Shown: one piece after another, positions 51,817-60,573 of the stretch | Position numbering within the stretch: the first letter of the stretch is position 1 | Layout of the letters: each line of letters opens with the position of its first letter | Assembly (NCBI GenBank): GCA_034440455.1 | Contig: JAWXCB010000031.1 | Span: forward strand, 34,987-98,986 | DNA: 64,000 nt | Reading direction: 5' to 3' | Source of the DNA: JAWXCB01 sp034440455 | Lineage (GTDB): Bacteria; Bacteroidota; Bacteroidia; Chitinophagales; CAIOSU01 | Program-made: the position numbers and the translations under genes | Notes under the pieces: generated by a model | The model's database searches: none | The model's input: only the letters and a program-made list of their open reading frames with translations | What the model was told of the DNA's origin: nothing

Positions 51817-51903
51817 CGGAGAGAGAGGGATTCGAACCCCCGGACCCCTTGCGGGGTCAACGGTTTTCGAGACCGCCCCGTTCAGCCACTCTGGCATCTC
51901 TCC
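51817..51903 (-). tRNA. tRNA-Ser(CGA)
   Basis: An 87-base class II tRNA on the minus strand. The acceptor stem GGAGAGA/TCTCTCC pairs fully. The D-arm is GCCAGAGTGGC..., the anticodon loop CTCGAAA has anticodon CGA (51869-51867), the variable arm is long (GACCCCGCAAGGGGTC) and the T-arm has TTCGAAT. The long variable arm supports serine. It reads the UCG codon. Its 3' end is duplicated at 51479, with a GIY-YIG frame between. Confidence 0.95.
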
Positions 51904-52030
51904 ATTGGTCAAAAGCAGAGCAAAGCTACGCAATCACTTTTCAGATTTTTTAACGCTACCATTGTAAAATGGAAAAATCAGGAAATCGTTTTTTAACTTG
52001 CAGATGCCCGACAGACTTACTAACTAATTG

Positions 52031-52038
52031 TATTTTTG
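52031..52038 (+). promoter_or_regulatory. -7 box (TATTTTTG) before ilvE
   Basis: Perfect TAnnTTTG ending 4 bp before the ATG at 52043. If used, transcription would start at about the ATG (a leaderless message). Confidence 0.4.
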
Positions 52039-52042
52039 AACA

Positions 52043-53119
52043 ATGAGCGCCACCATGAATGCAACACTTGAAATTCCCGTAACGCAAGCCACCATTTCAC
52101 GCATCAAGGAAGTGGATTTTACCTCACTTGAATTCGGGAAACACATTGCTGACCACATGTTTTTGGCTGACTATGCCGATGGAGATTGGCAGAGCGCGAA
52201 GATTATTCCTTACGGAAATCTTTCATTCAGTCCTGCAATTCTCGCGTTGCACTACGGGCAAAGCGTGTTTGAGGGCATGAAGGCTTTTCGCATGAAGGAC
52301 GGAAAAATTTCTGTTTTCAGAATAGAAAAACACTGGGCGCGTTTAAACAAATCACTGGAGCGCATGTGCATGCCCGAAATTCCTGAAGACCTCTTCACTT
52401 CAGCCATGCACAAGTTGGTAGAGTTGGATAAAGAATGGGTTCCTAAGGAAAAAGATTCAGCGCTTTATCTGCGCCCTATTGTATTTGCAACCGAAGCGCG
52501 CCTTGGCGTGAAAGTTTCTGAGCAATACAAATTCATGATTCTCTCATCACCCGTGGGACCATATTATGCAAAGCCACTGCGTGTAAAAGTTGAAACCGAA
52601 TACGTGCGCGCTGCCGAAGGCGGTACGGGTTTTGCAAAATGTGCAGGAAACTATGGAGGCTCATTTTATCCTTCTCAGCTTGCCCGCAAAGAAGGTTTTG
52701 ACCAAATCCTCTGGACAGACAGTAAAGAACATCTCTACTTTGACGAAGCAGGAACGATGAACGTGTTTTTTGTAATCGGTGATACATTAGTTACGCCACC
52801 GCTTTCTACCACAATACTTGATGGCGTTACCCGCGCTTCGATTTTGCAACTGGCGCGCGATATAAAAATGAAAGTGGAAGAACGAAAAATCAGCATCCGC
52901 GAAGTGCAGGATGGAATCAGCAAGGGCGTGGTAACAGAAGCGTTTGGCACAGGCACAGCCGCTGTGGTGGCTCCCATCAAATCCATCAGCATCAAGGGCG
53001 CTGAATATACTCTGCCTGATGCGACCGAGAACAGTTTCATGGTGAAAGTGAAAAAGCAAATCTCAGACATCCGCAGCGGCAATGCTCCCGATTTGCACGA
53101 GTGGAATTATATCGTTTGA
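52043..53119 (+). CDS. ilvE: Branched-chain amino acid aminotransferase
   Basis: 358 residues; a second ATG is at 52055. It is a PLP enzyme that moves the amino group between glutamate and the keto acids of Leu, Ile and Val. The class IV (BCAT type II) blocks are 'LHYGQSVFEGMKAFRMKDGK', 'LYLRPIVFATEARLGV', 'GGTGFAKCAGNYGGSFYPSQLA' (PLP-lysine in this block), 'FDEAGTMNVFFVIGD' and 'EAFGTGTAAVVAPIK'. Length and motifs are normal. It is alone in its transcription unit. Confidence 0.96.
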   Translation: MSATMNATLEIPVTQATISRIKEVDFTSLEFGKHIADHMFLADYADGDWQSAKIIPYGNLSFSPAILALHYGQSVFEGMKAFRMKDGKISVFRIEKHWARLNKSLERMCMPEIPEDLFTSAMHKLVELDKEWVPKEKDSALYLRPIVFATEARLGVKVSEQYKFMILSSPVGPYYAKPLRVKVETEYVRAAEGGTGFAKCAGNYGGSFYPSQLARKEGFDQILWTDSKEHLYFDEAGTMNVFFVIGDTLVTPPLSTTILDGVTRASILQLARDIKMKVEERKISIREVQDGISKGVVTEAFGTGTAAVVAPIKSISIKGAEYTLPDATENSFMVKVKKQISDIRSGNAPDLHEWNYIV

Positions 53120-53123
53120 GTAG

Positions 53124-53978
53124 TTACAACTCAAATACCTTCTCTTCAATCAGAGTCCCTTTGTTCGTAACGCGCGCATAATATTTCCCTTTCGGAAGCT
53201 TGCTCGATTCAAATTTTATTTTCATCATGTGTATGCCCGCCTTCTCCGCATGGTTGGCAAGAATCGTCCGGACGGTGTCGCCCTGCTCATTAAAAATCGC
53301 GAAGGTCACATCGCCCTCTTCGGTAAGCGCATATTTAAAATCCGCATGAATGCGCAGCGGCTCAAACGTTTCTTGCACGCCCGGCTGAATATTGTACTCT
53401 GTTTGATACCAAGGCGGAATCTTCCCCGTAAGTTTTGCAACAAGCATCCGCAATTCTTTTGCAAGCGCAGGATTTGTTTCATCATAAATGCCCCCGATGC
53501 TTGCGCTGTCCGTAATGCACCACACGGCATGTTGCGCGGCTGAAGTTTGATATTTTTTCTTGCTGAGAAACTGCGCAACAGTAAGCAGATGCCCTTCAGC
53601 CACAGGTCCGAGCGCAAACAGTTCATCTGCCGAAGGACCTCTGTCAGATTGTTGTGTGCAGAGCGCATAAAGTTTTATTTTTTTTAGAGTCTTAGACGTA
53701 AGGGTAAAGATTTTTTCCTGCGACACCATCATGCTTTGCGCAGATGTATCGGAGGGCAGCAGTTGCAAACCTGCATCAATTAATATCTCCATTTCTTTTT
53801 TATTCAGGCTCGTGATGGTGATTTCAATACACTGTCCCTGATGTCCACCTAATCCTTTTGTGGCTACCTGAATCAGCCCTTTGTTCAGCGCATCTTGCAG
53901 CGAAACGGATTTCGAATTAGCACAAAAAGCAGAAGTACAGAAGATGCTTGTCAGCGTAAATACTAATGAACGTATCAT
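53124..53978 (-). CDS. Secreted protein of unknown function with C-terminal FlgD-like domain
   Basis: About 284 residues from the ATG at 53978 (a signal peptide 'SLVFTLTSIFCTSAFCANS' follows). The central part has 'HLLTVAQFLSKKKYQTSAAQHAVWCITDSASI', a helix with conserved-looking W-C-I-T-D. The last about 80 residues, 'VTFAIFNEQGDTVRTILANH...GIHMMKIKFESSKLPKGKYYARVTNKG', are a FlgD/Ig-like beta fold often found at the end of Bacteroidota secreted proteins. No catalytic motif is seen. It is divergent from the esterase gene. Confidence 0.75.
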   Translation of the reverse strand: MIRSLVFTLTSIFCTSAFCANSKSVSLQDALNKGLIQVATKGLGGHQGQCIEITITSLNKKEMEILIDAGLQLLPSDTSAQSMMVSQEKIFTLTSKTLKKIKLYALCTQQSDRGPSADELFALGPVAEGHLLTVAQFLSKKKYQTSAAQHAVWCITDSASIGGIYDETNPALAKELRMLVAKLTGKIPPWYQTEYNIQPGVQETFEPLRIHADFKYALTEEGDVTFAIFNEQGDTVRTILANHAEKAGIHMMKIKFESSKLPKGKYYARVTNKGTLIEEKVFEL

Positions 53979-54082
53979 GAGCAGTTGTTTAGATGAAAGA
54001 TACACTGTTGTTGAATTTCCATAGAACGCTTGCTTGTAAGAGTTATTCTTTCATGCTGCGATTTCTTCACTATATTTATTCC

Positions 54083-55225
54083 ATGAAACACACGATGCTT
54101 CTTGCAATTTTCGCTGCCTGTTCAGTTATTGAACTGCATGCGCAAAGCCTTTCAAAAACACTCACGTTCGGAGACACTACCCGCACGTACAGGATTTACA
54201 TTCCTGCTATTTACGATAGTTCGCAGCCTGTGCCGCTTGTGATGGCGTTGCACGGCTTGGGCGATAATGCAAATAATTTTCAAGGCGTTGGATTCAATCA
54301 AATTGCAAACACGCAAAATTTCATTGCGGTTTATCCGAATGCGCTTACCGATCCTCTTCTTGGCGCTTCCGGATGGAGCGCAGGCGTAAATCCTTTGAAC
54401 AATATTGATGACGTTGGATTTTTAAACGCGCTGCTTGACACCATTCAGAGGGAGTATTCCGTTGACACGAACAGAATTTTCGTGTGCGGTTTTTCATTGG
54501 GCGGATTTATGACACATCGCCTTGCCTGCGAATCAGGCGAGCGTATAGCCGCAATTGCTTCTGTTGCGGGAACCATGCCCGCGCCTTTGGTTTCTGCTTG
54601 TGTGCCTAATGCGATGCCTGTTTTGCATATTCATGGAACAAGCGACCAAACAATTCCCTATGACTTTGGTGTTATTTTTTTCGTGGTAACAAACCTCGGA
54701 GCCGACTCCACTGCACATTATTGGGCTACGCACAACGGTTGCAACGCTTCTTTCACAAGCGACTCATTTCCAAACACAAAAAATGACGGATTGACTTTTG
54801 AAAAATTTTCTTACTCCGGTTGCAGCGACTCCAGCGAAGTGATTCTGATAAAAGCGAACGGAATGCCGCATACATGGCCCTATACTCCAGCAAATGATAT
54901 TGACGCCACGGAAGAAATTTGGGATTTTTTCAGCAGGCACCAGAAAGTAATTCCCTCGGACACAACTAACACCTTCATACAGGAAATGAACCTGCGATTT
55001 TCTTTCTTGCCAAATCCTGCTTCTGAGTTTGTTCAGATAACATCTGACTTAAATGGGAAAATGGAACTCACACTGCGTGACATAACTGGAAAGCAATTGT
55101 ATCAAAATACTATCCCTTCAGATTCTTATTTTCTGTCGTTGAATAATTACCAATCTGGAGTATATTTTCTGACGCTTTCAACCGGAGAAACGCGAATCAC
55201 AAAGAAGTTAATCATCAGCAGATAG
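54083..55225 (+). CDS. Secreted esterase (PHB depolymerase/LpqC type) with T9SS sorting domain
   Basis: About 380 residues from the ATG at 54083; the frame is open 30 codons further, but 54083 gives a signal peptide ('MKHTMLLAIFAACSVIELHA'). The hydrolase core has 'LVMALHGLGDNANNFQGVGF', the serine in 'VCGFSLGGFMTHRLAC', an Asp in 'IHGTSDQTIPYDF' and a His in 'NGMPHTWPY'. The end ('LRFSFLPNPASEFVQITSD', ending 'ITKKLIISR') is a T9SS sorting domain. The substrate is probably an ester in a polymer or glycan. Confidence 0.9.
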   Translation: MKHTMLLAIFAACSVIELHAQSLSKTLTFGDTTRTYRIYIPAIYDSSQPVPLVMALHGLGDNANNFQGVGFNQIANTQNFIAVYPNALTDPLLGASGWSAGVNPLNNIDDVGFLNALLDTIQREYSVDTNRIFVCGFSLGGFMTHRLACESGERIAAIASVAGTMPAPLVSACVPNAMPVLHIHGTSDQTIPYDFGVIFFVVTNLGADSTAHYWATHNGCNASFTSDSFPNTKNDGLTFEKFSYSGCSDSSEVILIKANGMPHTWPYTPANDIDATEEIWDFFSRHQKVIPSDTTNTFIQEMNLRFSFLPNPASEFVQITSDLNGKMELTLRDITGKQLYQNTIPSDSYFLSLNNYQSGVYFLTLSTGETRITKKLIISR

Positions 55226-55231
55226 AACTTG

Positions 55232-56122
55232 ATGAAAATATTCACGCCACCTCCCATAGACCAACTCAATGTTGAAGAGCGCGTAGCCCGCCTCAATGCG
55301 CGCAGCATCAAAAAAGAATCGAAAGTTGCGGGGCTGAAACTCGCACTCAGCATGATTGACCTCACCACGCTCGAAGGGAAAGACAGCGCGGGAAAAGTGA
55401 AGCAGCTTTGTTACAAGGCGATGCACCTGCACGATGAAATGTCCGGCTTACCGACTGTTGCCGCGATTTGTGTTTATCCCACATTGGTAAGAACGGCTAA
55501 GAAAGCCTTGCAGGGAAGTAATGTAAAGGTTGCTGCTGTCGCCACCGCATTTCCCAGCGGGCTTGCTCCGCGCAGCATAAAAATTGCCGACACAAAATAT
55601 GCGGTGCGCGAAGGCGCTGATGAAATTGATATGGTGATTTCGCGTGGTAAATTTTTAGAAGGGGAACATAATTTCATCTTTGATGAAATCGCTGCAGTGA
55701 AAGAAGCCTGCGGTGCAGCGCATTTGAAAGTGATTTTGGAAACAGGCGAACTCGGCACGTTGGATAATGTGCGTCTGGCAAGCGAGATAGCGATGCGAGC
55801 AGGTGCGGATTTTATTAAAACCTCAACAGGAAAAGTGCAGCCTGCCGCCACGCTGCCCGTTACGCTCGTGATGCTCGAAGCGATTCGTGATTACTATTAT
55901 GAAACCGGCAAAATGATTGGGATGAAACCTGCCGGTGGAATCGCTGTTGCAAAACAGGCATTACAATATCTCGTGATGGTGAAAGAAACGCTCGGCAGCG
56001 CATGGCTATCGCCTGATTGGTTTCGCTTTGGCGCAAGCAGACTTGCAAACGACATCTTAATGCAACTCGCAAAAGAAACAACCGGGCAATATCAGTCGCT
56101 CGATTATTTTTCGCAGGATTAA
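55232..56122 (+). CDS. deoC: Deoxyribose-phosphate aldolase
   Basis: About 296 residues from the ATG at 55232. It is a class I aldolase that splits 2-deoxyribose-5-phosphate. The Schiff-base lysine is in 'AGADFIKTSTGKVQPAATL', and 'EIDMVISRGKFLEGE', 'LKVILETGELGTLDNV' and 'GMKPAGGIAVAKQAL' are the other barrel motifs. It is longer than the E. coli enzyme because of an N-terminal extension of about 50 residues, as in eukaryotic-type and many Bacteroidota DERA proteins. It follows the esterase gene by 6 bp and may be co-transcribed. Confidence 0.95.
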   Translation: MKIFTPPPIDQLNVEERVARLNARSIKKESKVAGLKLALSMIDLTTLEGKDSAGKVKQLCYKAMHLHDEMSGLPTVAAICVYPTLVRTAKKALQGSNVKVAAVATAFPSGLAPRSIKIADTKYAVREGADEIDMVISRGKFLEGEHNFIFDEIAAVKEACGAAHLKVILETGELGTLDNVRLASEIAMRAGADFIKTSTGKVQPAATLPVTLVMLEAIRDYYYETGKMIGMKPAGGIAVAKQALQYLVMVKETLGSAWLSPDWFRFGASRLANDILMQLAKETTGQYQSLDYFSQD

Positions 56123-56126
56123 AATT

Positions 56127-57773
56127 CTATTGTTTCAGAAATTTCAAAGTGCCGTTATTCCTTTCAGACTTATATGTAAGAGTATATATGCCCGCTGGCA
56201 ATGATGAGACATTTATTTGGCGTTCTTCTCTTTGACTTAAAAATGTGGTCATTACAGTCCTCCCAGTAGTATTAAGTATTGTTAGAGTTGTATTGGGTAA
56301 TGGTGATTGAATTGTTAGAATATCAGAGACGGGGTTGGGATAGATTTTGAGCAGAGGTTTTGTGTCATAAGGTTCAGGATTTGTTCCCACTGATAAAGCC
56401 GCGCATCCGATTGTGTTGTTAGAATAAAATGACTGAATTTCCTGAATTTGTGATTTCATCAGGGTGACGCTTGCAAGATGACCTCCTGCTGAATCAACTG
56501 CATAAGTAAATGCCACATCAACGCATATCTTTCCATTGGAGGGAATATCGAATGGACCTGCAACTCCAAATACCCTTCCTAAGCTATGTCCCAAAAAGGT
56601 ATTGCAGGCGTATGCGGAAATACCTGAAGTATCATTGGGGTCATCAGGGAAAATAAAATTTGCAGGGGTTGTCCCGCCATAATAATCACAATCCTTTTTG
56701 AAAGGAGTATTGTCTTTAAATTGAGACCTTAAATATTTATCATAGTCATAGAAAGTTTCGGGGTTTCCAGCAGCAGATTGATTGTTCTCATAAACTCCAA
56801 AACCAGTCATTGGTTGGTTTAGAAATGCAACACCAACAGCAGGCGGATATGCGCCATATCCCGTTCGCGCACCAAACCCATTGTTGCAATCATAATCTAC
56901 GGGCAATCCATTATACACGAAGAAAGTATTTAAGATAGAATCAGAACCCTCCTGATTATCTTCAAAACAACTTATGCATTTGTCAAACCAAAGTCCCATG
57001 CGCACGTCAGAATAATTATAAGTGGAACGATTAAATATCGTGTAATTAACAAAGATGGTATTGTGCAAATAAGGCTCAGACGGCATGTTAAAAGAGTACG
57101 CCATTCCATGAATCTCAAAGCCGAATTTATTTGATCCCGAACCGCTGGCAGAGTGGCTGCTTCTGTCATCATTGAAAATAAAATACAGCATTTCATCTCC
57201 CAAGATTTTCGGATAATCTCCAAGTGAAGGCTCATAAATACCGTTGCCGTTTATATCATCAAAAGGCGCTAACCTATCAGCGACTCCCAATGTCTGAAGT
57301 CCATTGCCCGGCCAATTTGCAATAGCCCAAGGGGCTACAACTCCCAAAGTGTTGTAGTTGGCGATGTGATTCTGAATTTCATCCTTGCTTATTTTCCATA
57401 CATAATTATACAGGCTGTCATATCTATCAATATAGGATGTTGGTCCTGAATAAGGAGAATATGTGTTTGCAACCGGACCAGCCCAATAATCGGTTTCCGT
57501 TCCTGTTTCATACGTTTTTGCAGCAACACATAATACATCAAAGCTGGTTTTCTGGATGCCGGAAAACCAAAGCCTGCCGATACTGAGCATTCCCTTTCCC
57601 CCGTCTTTGGGCATTTCCAAAGCAGGTTTCGTCAGCATGTCCGTATTGAACAAATCACCAGAAGCGTCAAATCGCGCTCGTACATTATTCGTGTCAAGGA
57701 ATTCATAGTAGTTCTGCGCTGATGCTATAAGAGTTGATAGCGTAAATAGCAAAATCGGATAACTGATTTTCAT
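56127..57773 (-). CDS. Secreted protein of unknown function with T9SS sorting domain
   Basis: 548 residues. A signal peptide ('SYPILLFTLSTLIASAQN') is followed by 'NNVRARFDASGDLFN' and a long region with 'DDINGNGIYEPSLGDYPKILG', a calcium-binding type-3-like loop, and 'YNYSDVRMGLWFD'. It ends in a type A sorting domain ('LKIYPNPVSDILTIQSPLP', 'TLTYKSERNNGTLKFLKQ'). I recognise the family as a Bacteroidota secreted type, but know no function. It is convergent with deoC. Confidence 0.8.
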   Translation of the reverse strand: MKISYPILLFTLSTLIASAQNYYEFLDTNNVRARFDASGDLFNTDMLTKPALEMPKDGGKGMLSIGRLWFSGIQKTSFDVLCVAAKTYETGTETDYWAGPVANTYSPYSGPTSYIDRYDSLYNYVWKISKDEIQNHIANYNTLGVVAPWAIANWPGNGLQTLGVADRLAPFDDINGNGIYEPSLGDYPKILGDEMLYFIFNDDRSSHSASGSGSNKFGFEIHGMAYSFNMPSEPYLHNTIFVNYTIFNRSTYNYSDVRMGLWFDKCISCFEDNQEGSDSILNTFFVYNGLPVDYDCNNGFGARTGYGAYPPAVGVAFLNQPMTGFGVYENNQSAAGNPETFYDYDKYLRSQFKDNTPFKKDCDYYGGTTPANFIFPDDPNDTSGISAYACNTFLGHSLGRVFGVAGPFDIPSNGKICVDVAFTYAVDSAGGHLASVTLMKSQIQEIQSFYSNNTIGCAALSVGTNPEPYDTKPLLKIYPNPVSDILTIQSPLPNTTLTILNTTGRTVMTTFLSQREERQINVSSLPAGIYTLTYKSERNNGTLKFLKQ

Positions 57774-57829
57774 GTCAAAAATTTTACAATGTTTAAGTTA
57801 TGAAAATTTCACTTTAAGAAGTTCAATTC

Positions 57830-58294
57830 ATGGACTTATTTTTAGGTATGCTTATTTGGATTTTCAAACGCTTTGAAGAATTAACCCCGCAGGAACTTTA
57901 TGATGCGCTGGAGTTGCGGCAACAGGTTTTCATTATTGAACAAAATTGTATTTACTCCGACATTGACGGGAAAGATGCAAAAGCGCATCACCTGTTGTGC
58001 TATGAAAACAAAAAACTTATCGCATATACGCGCATCACATTTCCGGGTGTGATGTTTCAGGAAGTTGCTATTGGAAGAATCGTAAGCGACCCGCATCAAA
58101 GAAAAATGGGGTACGGAAGACAAGTAACTGCGATGGCTTTAGAAAAAGTGAAAGAAATTTATGGCGATGTGCCGGTGCGCATTGCAGCGCAGAGTTACCT
58201 TGTTCACTTTTATAAATCTTTTGGGTTCAAACCTATAGATGAAGAATATGTTTGGGATGGGATTCCCCACCAAGATATGCTGCTGAACAAATAA
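57830..58294 (+). CDS. ElaA-like GNAT N-acetyltransferase
   Basis: 154 residues; an ATG at 57848 is a likely alternative start ('MLIWIFKRFEELTPQELYDA'). It has 'LYDALELRQQVFIIEQNCIY', typical of ElaA, and the acetyl-CoA loop 'IGRIVSDPHQRKMGYGRQV' (R/Q-x-x-G-x-G/A). 'IAAQSYLVHFYKSFGFKPIDEEYVWDGIPH' closes the domain. Acceptor unknown. Confidence 0.87.
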   Translation: MDLFLGMLIWIFKRFEELTPQELYDALELRQQVFIIEQNCIYSDIDGKDAKAHHLLCYENKKLIAYTRITFPGVMFQEVAIGRIVSDPHQRKMGYGRQVTAMALEKVKEIYGDVPVRIAAQSYLVHFYKSFGFKPIDEEYVWDGIPHQDMLLNK

Positions 58295-58312
58295 CCTTCA
58301 ATACGTTACCGC

Positions 58313-58351
58313 TCGGACTCCCTCTTCCGCCTCAGGCGGACAGGGTGAGGT
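58313..58351. repeat. Palindromic repeat, family A (copy 4)
   Basis: CGGACTCCCTCTTCCGCC-TC-AGGCGGA followed by CAGGGTGAGG, almost the same as 15351. It lies between convergent genes and could end transcription on both strands. Confidence 0.8.
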
Positions 58352-58357
58352 TCTTAC

Positions 58358-59026
58358 TCACCACACCTTGCCCTTCAGCATTGGCACAAATTTGAAATTT
58401 TCAAACTCTTCCTGCTCGAAGTGGTTGTCATCTACTTTTGTGATGCGTTGCATCTTTTGCACTTCACCTTTTCCGTAAGGCATCACCAACATGCCGCCAA
58501 CTTTGAGTTGCGCTAAAAGTTTGTTCGGTACTTCTGGTGCAGCGGCTGTGATTAATACTTTATCAAAAGGCGCAAAAGAAGGCAAGCCTTCAAAACCATC
58601 TCCGTAAAAAAATTTGATGTTGGAAATGTGCATCGCTTCGAGCAAAGCCTTCGCTCGTTCATTGAGTTTTTTATGCCGCTCAATCGTGAACACCTTTGCG
58701 CCCAGCATCGAGAGAATACACGCCTGATAACCGGAGCCTGTTCCCACTTCCAGAACTTTGTCGCGGGGTTTTATTTCCAACAACTGCGACTGATAAGCAA
58801 CTGTATAAGGTTGTGAAATCGTTTGCCCTTCGCCAATCCGGAACGCTTTGTCCTCATACGCAGATTCCATGAAAGCAGAATCAAAAAAGAAATGACGAGG
58901 AAGTTTACTAATTGCATTCAGCACCGTTTCATCGGTGATGCCTTTCTCGCGGATAATCTCCACCAATTTATTGCGCAAACCCTTGTGGCGGTAATTGTCT
59001 TCCAACTTAAATGTAAACTCGCTCAT
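58358..59026 (-). CDS. pcm: Protein-L-isoaspartate O-methyltransferase
   Basis: 222 residues. It repairs isoaspartyl sites in damaged proteins using SAM. Motifs are 'LEVGTGSGYQACILSML' (SAM binding), 'GEGQTISQPYTVAYQSQLLEI' (isoaspartate-binding block) and 'KVLITAAAPEVPNKLLAQLKVGGMLVMPYG'. Length is standard. A perfect TAAATTTG box (59039-59032) sits 5 bp before the ATG. Divergent from the phosphohexomutase gene across a repeat tract. Confidence 0.95.
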   Translation of the reverse strand: MSEFTFKLEDNYRHKGLRNKLVEIIREKGITDETVLNAISKLPRHFFFDSAFMESAYEDKAFRIGEGQTISQPYTVAYQSQLLEIKPRDKVLEVGTGSGYQACILSMLGAKVFTIERHKKLNERAKALLEAMHISNIKFFYGDGFEGLPSFAPFDKVLITAAAPEVPNKLLAQLKVGGMLVMPYGKGEVQKMQRITKVDDNHFEQEEFENFKFVPMLKGKVW

Positions 59027-59031
59027 GGCGA

Positions 59032-59039
59032 CAAATTTA
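59032..59039 (-). promoter_or_regulatory. -7 box (TAAATTTG) before pcm
   Basis: Perfect TAnnTTTG on the minus strand, 5 bp before the ATG at 59026. A leaderless start is possible. Confidence 0.4.
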
Positions 59040-59040
59040 G

Positions 59041-59132
59041 CTGATGTGCTAATGTGCTGATATGCCGATGTAAAACAGGATTGTCAAGAACAATTGGCAC
59101 ATCGGCACATTGCTAAATTGGCTAATTGACTA
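59041..59132. repeat. Short-word repeat with inverted halves
   Basis: The left half has words of the type GATGTGCTAATGTGCTGAT and the right half CACATCGGCACATTGCTAA. The halves are roughly inverted around 59090. The tract fills most of the gap between divergent pcm and the phosphohexomutase gene, and its right edge provides the TTG of a candidate promoter. Confidence 0.6.
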
Positions 59133-59145
59133 ATCGCTATTTTTG
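59118..59145 (+). promoter_or_regulatory. Candidate promoter for the phosphohexomutase gene
   Basis: TTG at 59118-59120, a 17-bp spacer and a perfect TATTTTTG at 59138-59145, 22 bp before the ATG at 59168. The TTG lies within the short-word repeat. Confidence 0.45.
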
Positions 59146-59167
59146 CCGCGTTATAAAATAAAAAAGA

Positions 59168-60565
59168 ATGACTCCAATTAAATTCGGAACAGACGGCTGG
59201 CGCGCTATTATCGGCAGAGATTTCACGGTTGACAACGTGACCCGCGTTGCGGAAGCAACTGCAAAATGGGTGAAGGAACGCAACATGAATCCACTGGTAG
59301 TTATCGGATATGACACCCGCTTCGGTGGTGAATTGTTTGCCGATACCGTTGCGCTGGTGATGTGCAGGCATAATATTAAAGTGAAGCTGGGAAAAGGTTT
59401 TGTTTCCACTCCAATGATTTCGCTTGGAGCAAAAGCATATGATGCCGATATGGGCATCATTATCACCGCAAGTCACAATCCTCCTTCTTACAATGGTTAT
59501 AAATTGAAAGGCGGATTTGGCGGACCTGCTTCTCCCGCAACCATCAGCGAAGTAGAGGCATTGATTCCTGAAAAAACAGCTCCTGCCGAAGGTTCTGTTA
59601 CGGAGTTTGTAAAAAAGGGATTGGTGGAATATGTTGACCTTGAAGAACTCTATCTCGAACACGTAAAGAAAAATTTCGACCTCAAAGCGATTGAAAAATC
59701 TGTTGTGCTGGCATACGATGCGATGTATGGCGCGGGACAAAACGTATTGCCGAAAATTCTTCCCGATGCGATTCTGTTGCATTGCGATTACAATCCCGGG
59801 TTCAAAGGACAAGCTCCTGAGCCGCTGGACAAAAATTTGAAAGAGCTTTCTCAGTTGATAAAAAATTCCAGCGATGTAAGCGCTGGGCTGGCAACGGATG
59901 GCGATGCTGACCGCATCGGCATGTATGATGAGAAGGGAAATTTTGTGGACGCGCATCACTTGCTGTTGTTGCTCGTGCATTACCTGCACAAATACAAAGG
60001 CATGACGGGGAAAGTCGTTACTGCATTTTCTGTCACCAACAAAGTGAAGAAGATGTGTCAAGCGTATGGCTTGCCGCATGAGACAACCAAAATCGGCTTC
60101 AAGTATATCTGCGAAATCATGATGAAAGAAGATGTGCTGGTGGGCGGTGAAGAATCGGGCGGTATCGCAGTAAAAGGTCATATTCCTGAACGCGATGGCA
60201 TTTGGGACGGCCTTGTGATTCTCGAACTGATGGCGAAATCAGGCAAGTCGCTTACGGAATTAGTGAAAGAAGTCTATGATGTGGTTGGCGCATTTTCTTA
60301 TGACCGTAACGACCTCCATATCACCGAAGAGTTGAAAGCAAGAATTATTGCCAATTGCAAACAGGGCAATTACAAATCGTTTGGCAGCAATGCCATTTCA
60401 AAGGTGGAAGATATTGACGGCTTTAAATTTTATTTCGGTGAAGATGAAACTGTGATGATTCGCGCATCAGGCACTGAGCCTGTGTTGCGTGTATATGCCG
60501 AAGCGCCCACGAAAAAGCGCGTGAAAGAACTGCTTGATGCCGCAGGCGAAACGCTGCTGAATTAA
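59168..60565 (+). CDS. Phosphoglucomutase/phosphomannomutase family protein
   Basis: 465 residues of the alpha-D-phosphohexomutase family, which interconverts 1- and 6-phosphates of hexoses. The catalytic serine is in 'IIITASHNPPSYNGYKLKGG', the magnesium loop is 'LATDGDADRIGMYDEKG', the sugar loop 'VGGEESGGIAVKGHIPERDG' and the phosphate loop 'VMIRASGTEPVLRVYAEAP'. The substrate (glucose, mannose or glucosamine phosphate) cannot be decided. It would supply nucleotide-sugar precursors for the glycan genes in this window. Confidence 0.94.
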   Translation: MTPIKFGTDGWRAIIGRDFTVDNVTRVAEATAKWVKERNMNPLVVIGYDTRFGGELFADTVALVMCRHNIKVKLGKGFVSTPMISLGAKAYDADMGIIITASHNPPSYNGYKLKGGFGGPASPATISEVEALIPEKTAPAEGSVTEFVKKGLVEYVDLEELYLEHVKKNFDLKAIEKSVVLAYDAMYGAGQNVLPKILPDAILLHCDYNPGFKGQAPEPLDKNLKELSQLIKNSSDVSAGLATDGDADRIGMYDEKGNFVDAHHLLLLLVHYLHKYKGMTGKVVTAFSVTNKVKKMCQAYGLPHETTKIGFKYICEIMMKEDVLVGGEESGGIAVKGHIPERDGIWDGLVILELMAKSGKSLTELVKEVYDVVGAFSYDRNDLHITEELKARIIANCKQGNYKSFGSNAISKVEDIDGFKFYFGEDETVMIRASGTEPVLRVYAEAPTKKRVKELLDAAGETLLN

Positions 60566-60573
60566 TTTGAGAA

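Noticed and set aside
51666..51996. Short protein frames over the tRNA-Ser (text such as RGFESLSLR or ERGIRTPG)
   Set aside because: These are translations of the tRNA gene itself, a known source of false genes. The real frame here is the GIY-YIG one in another phase.
59084..60181. 365-residue minus-strand frame
   Set aside because: It lies antisense to the phosphohexomutase gene, has His/Phe/Arg-rich text with no domain, and the sense gene is certain.
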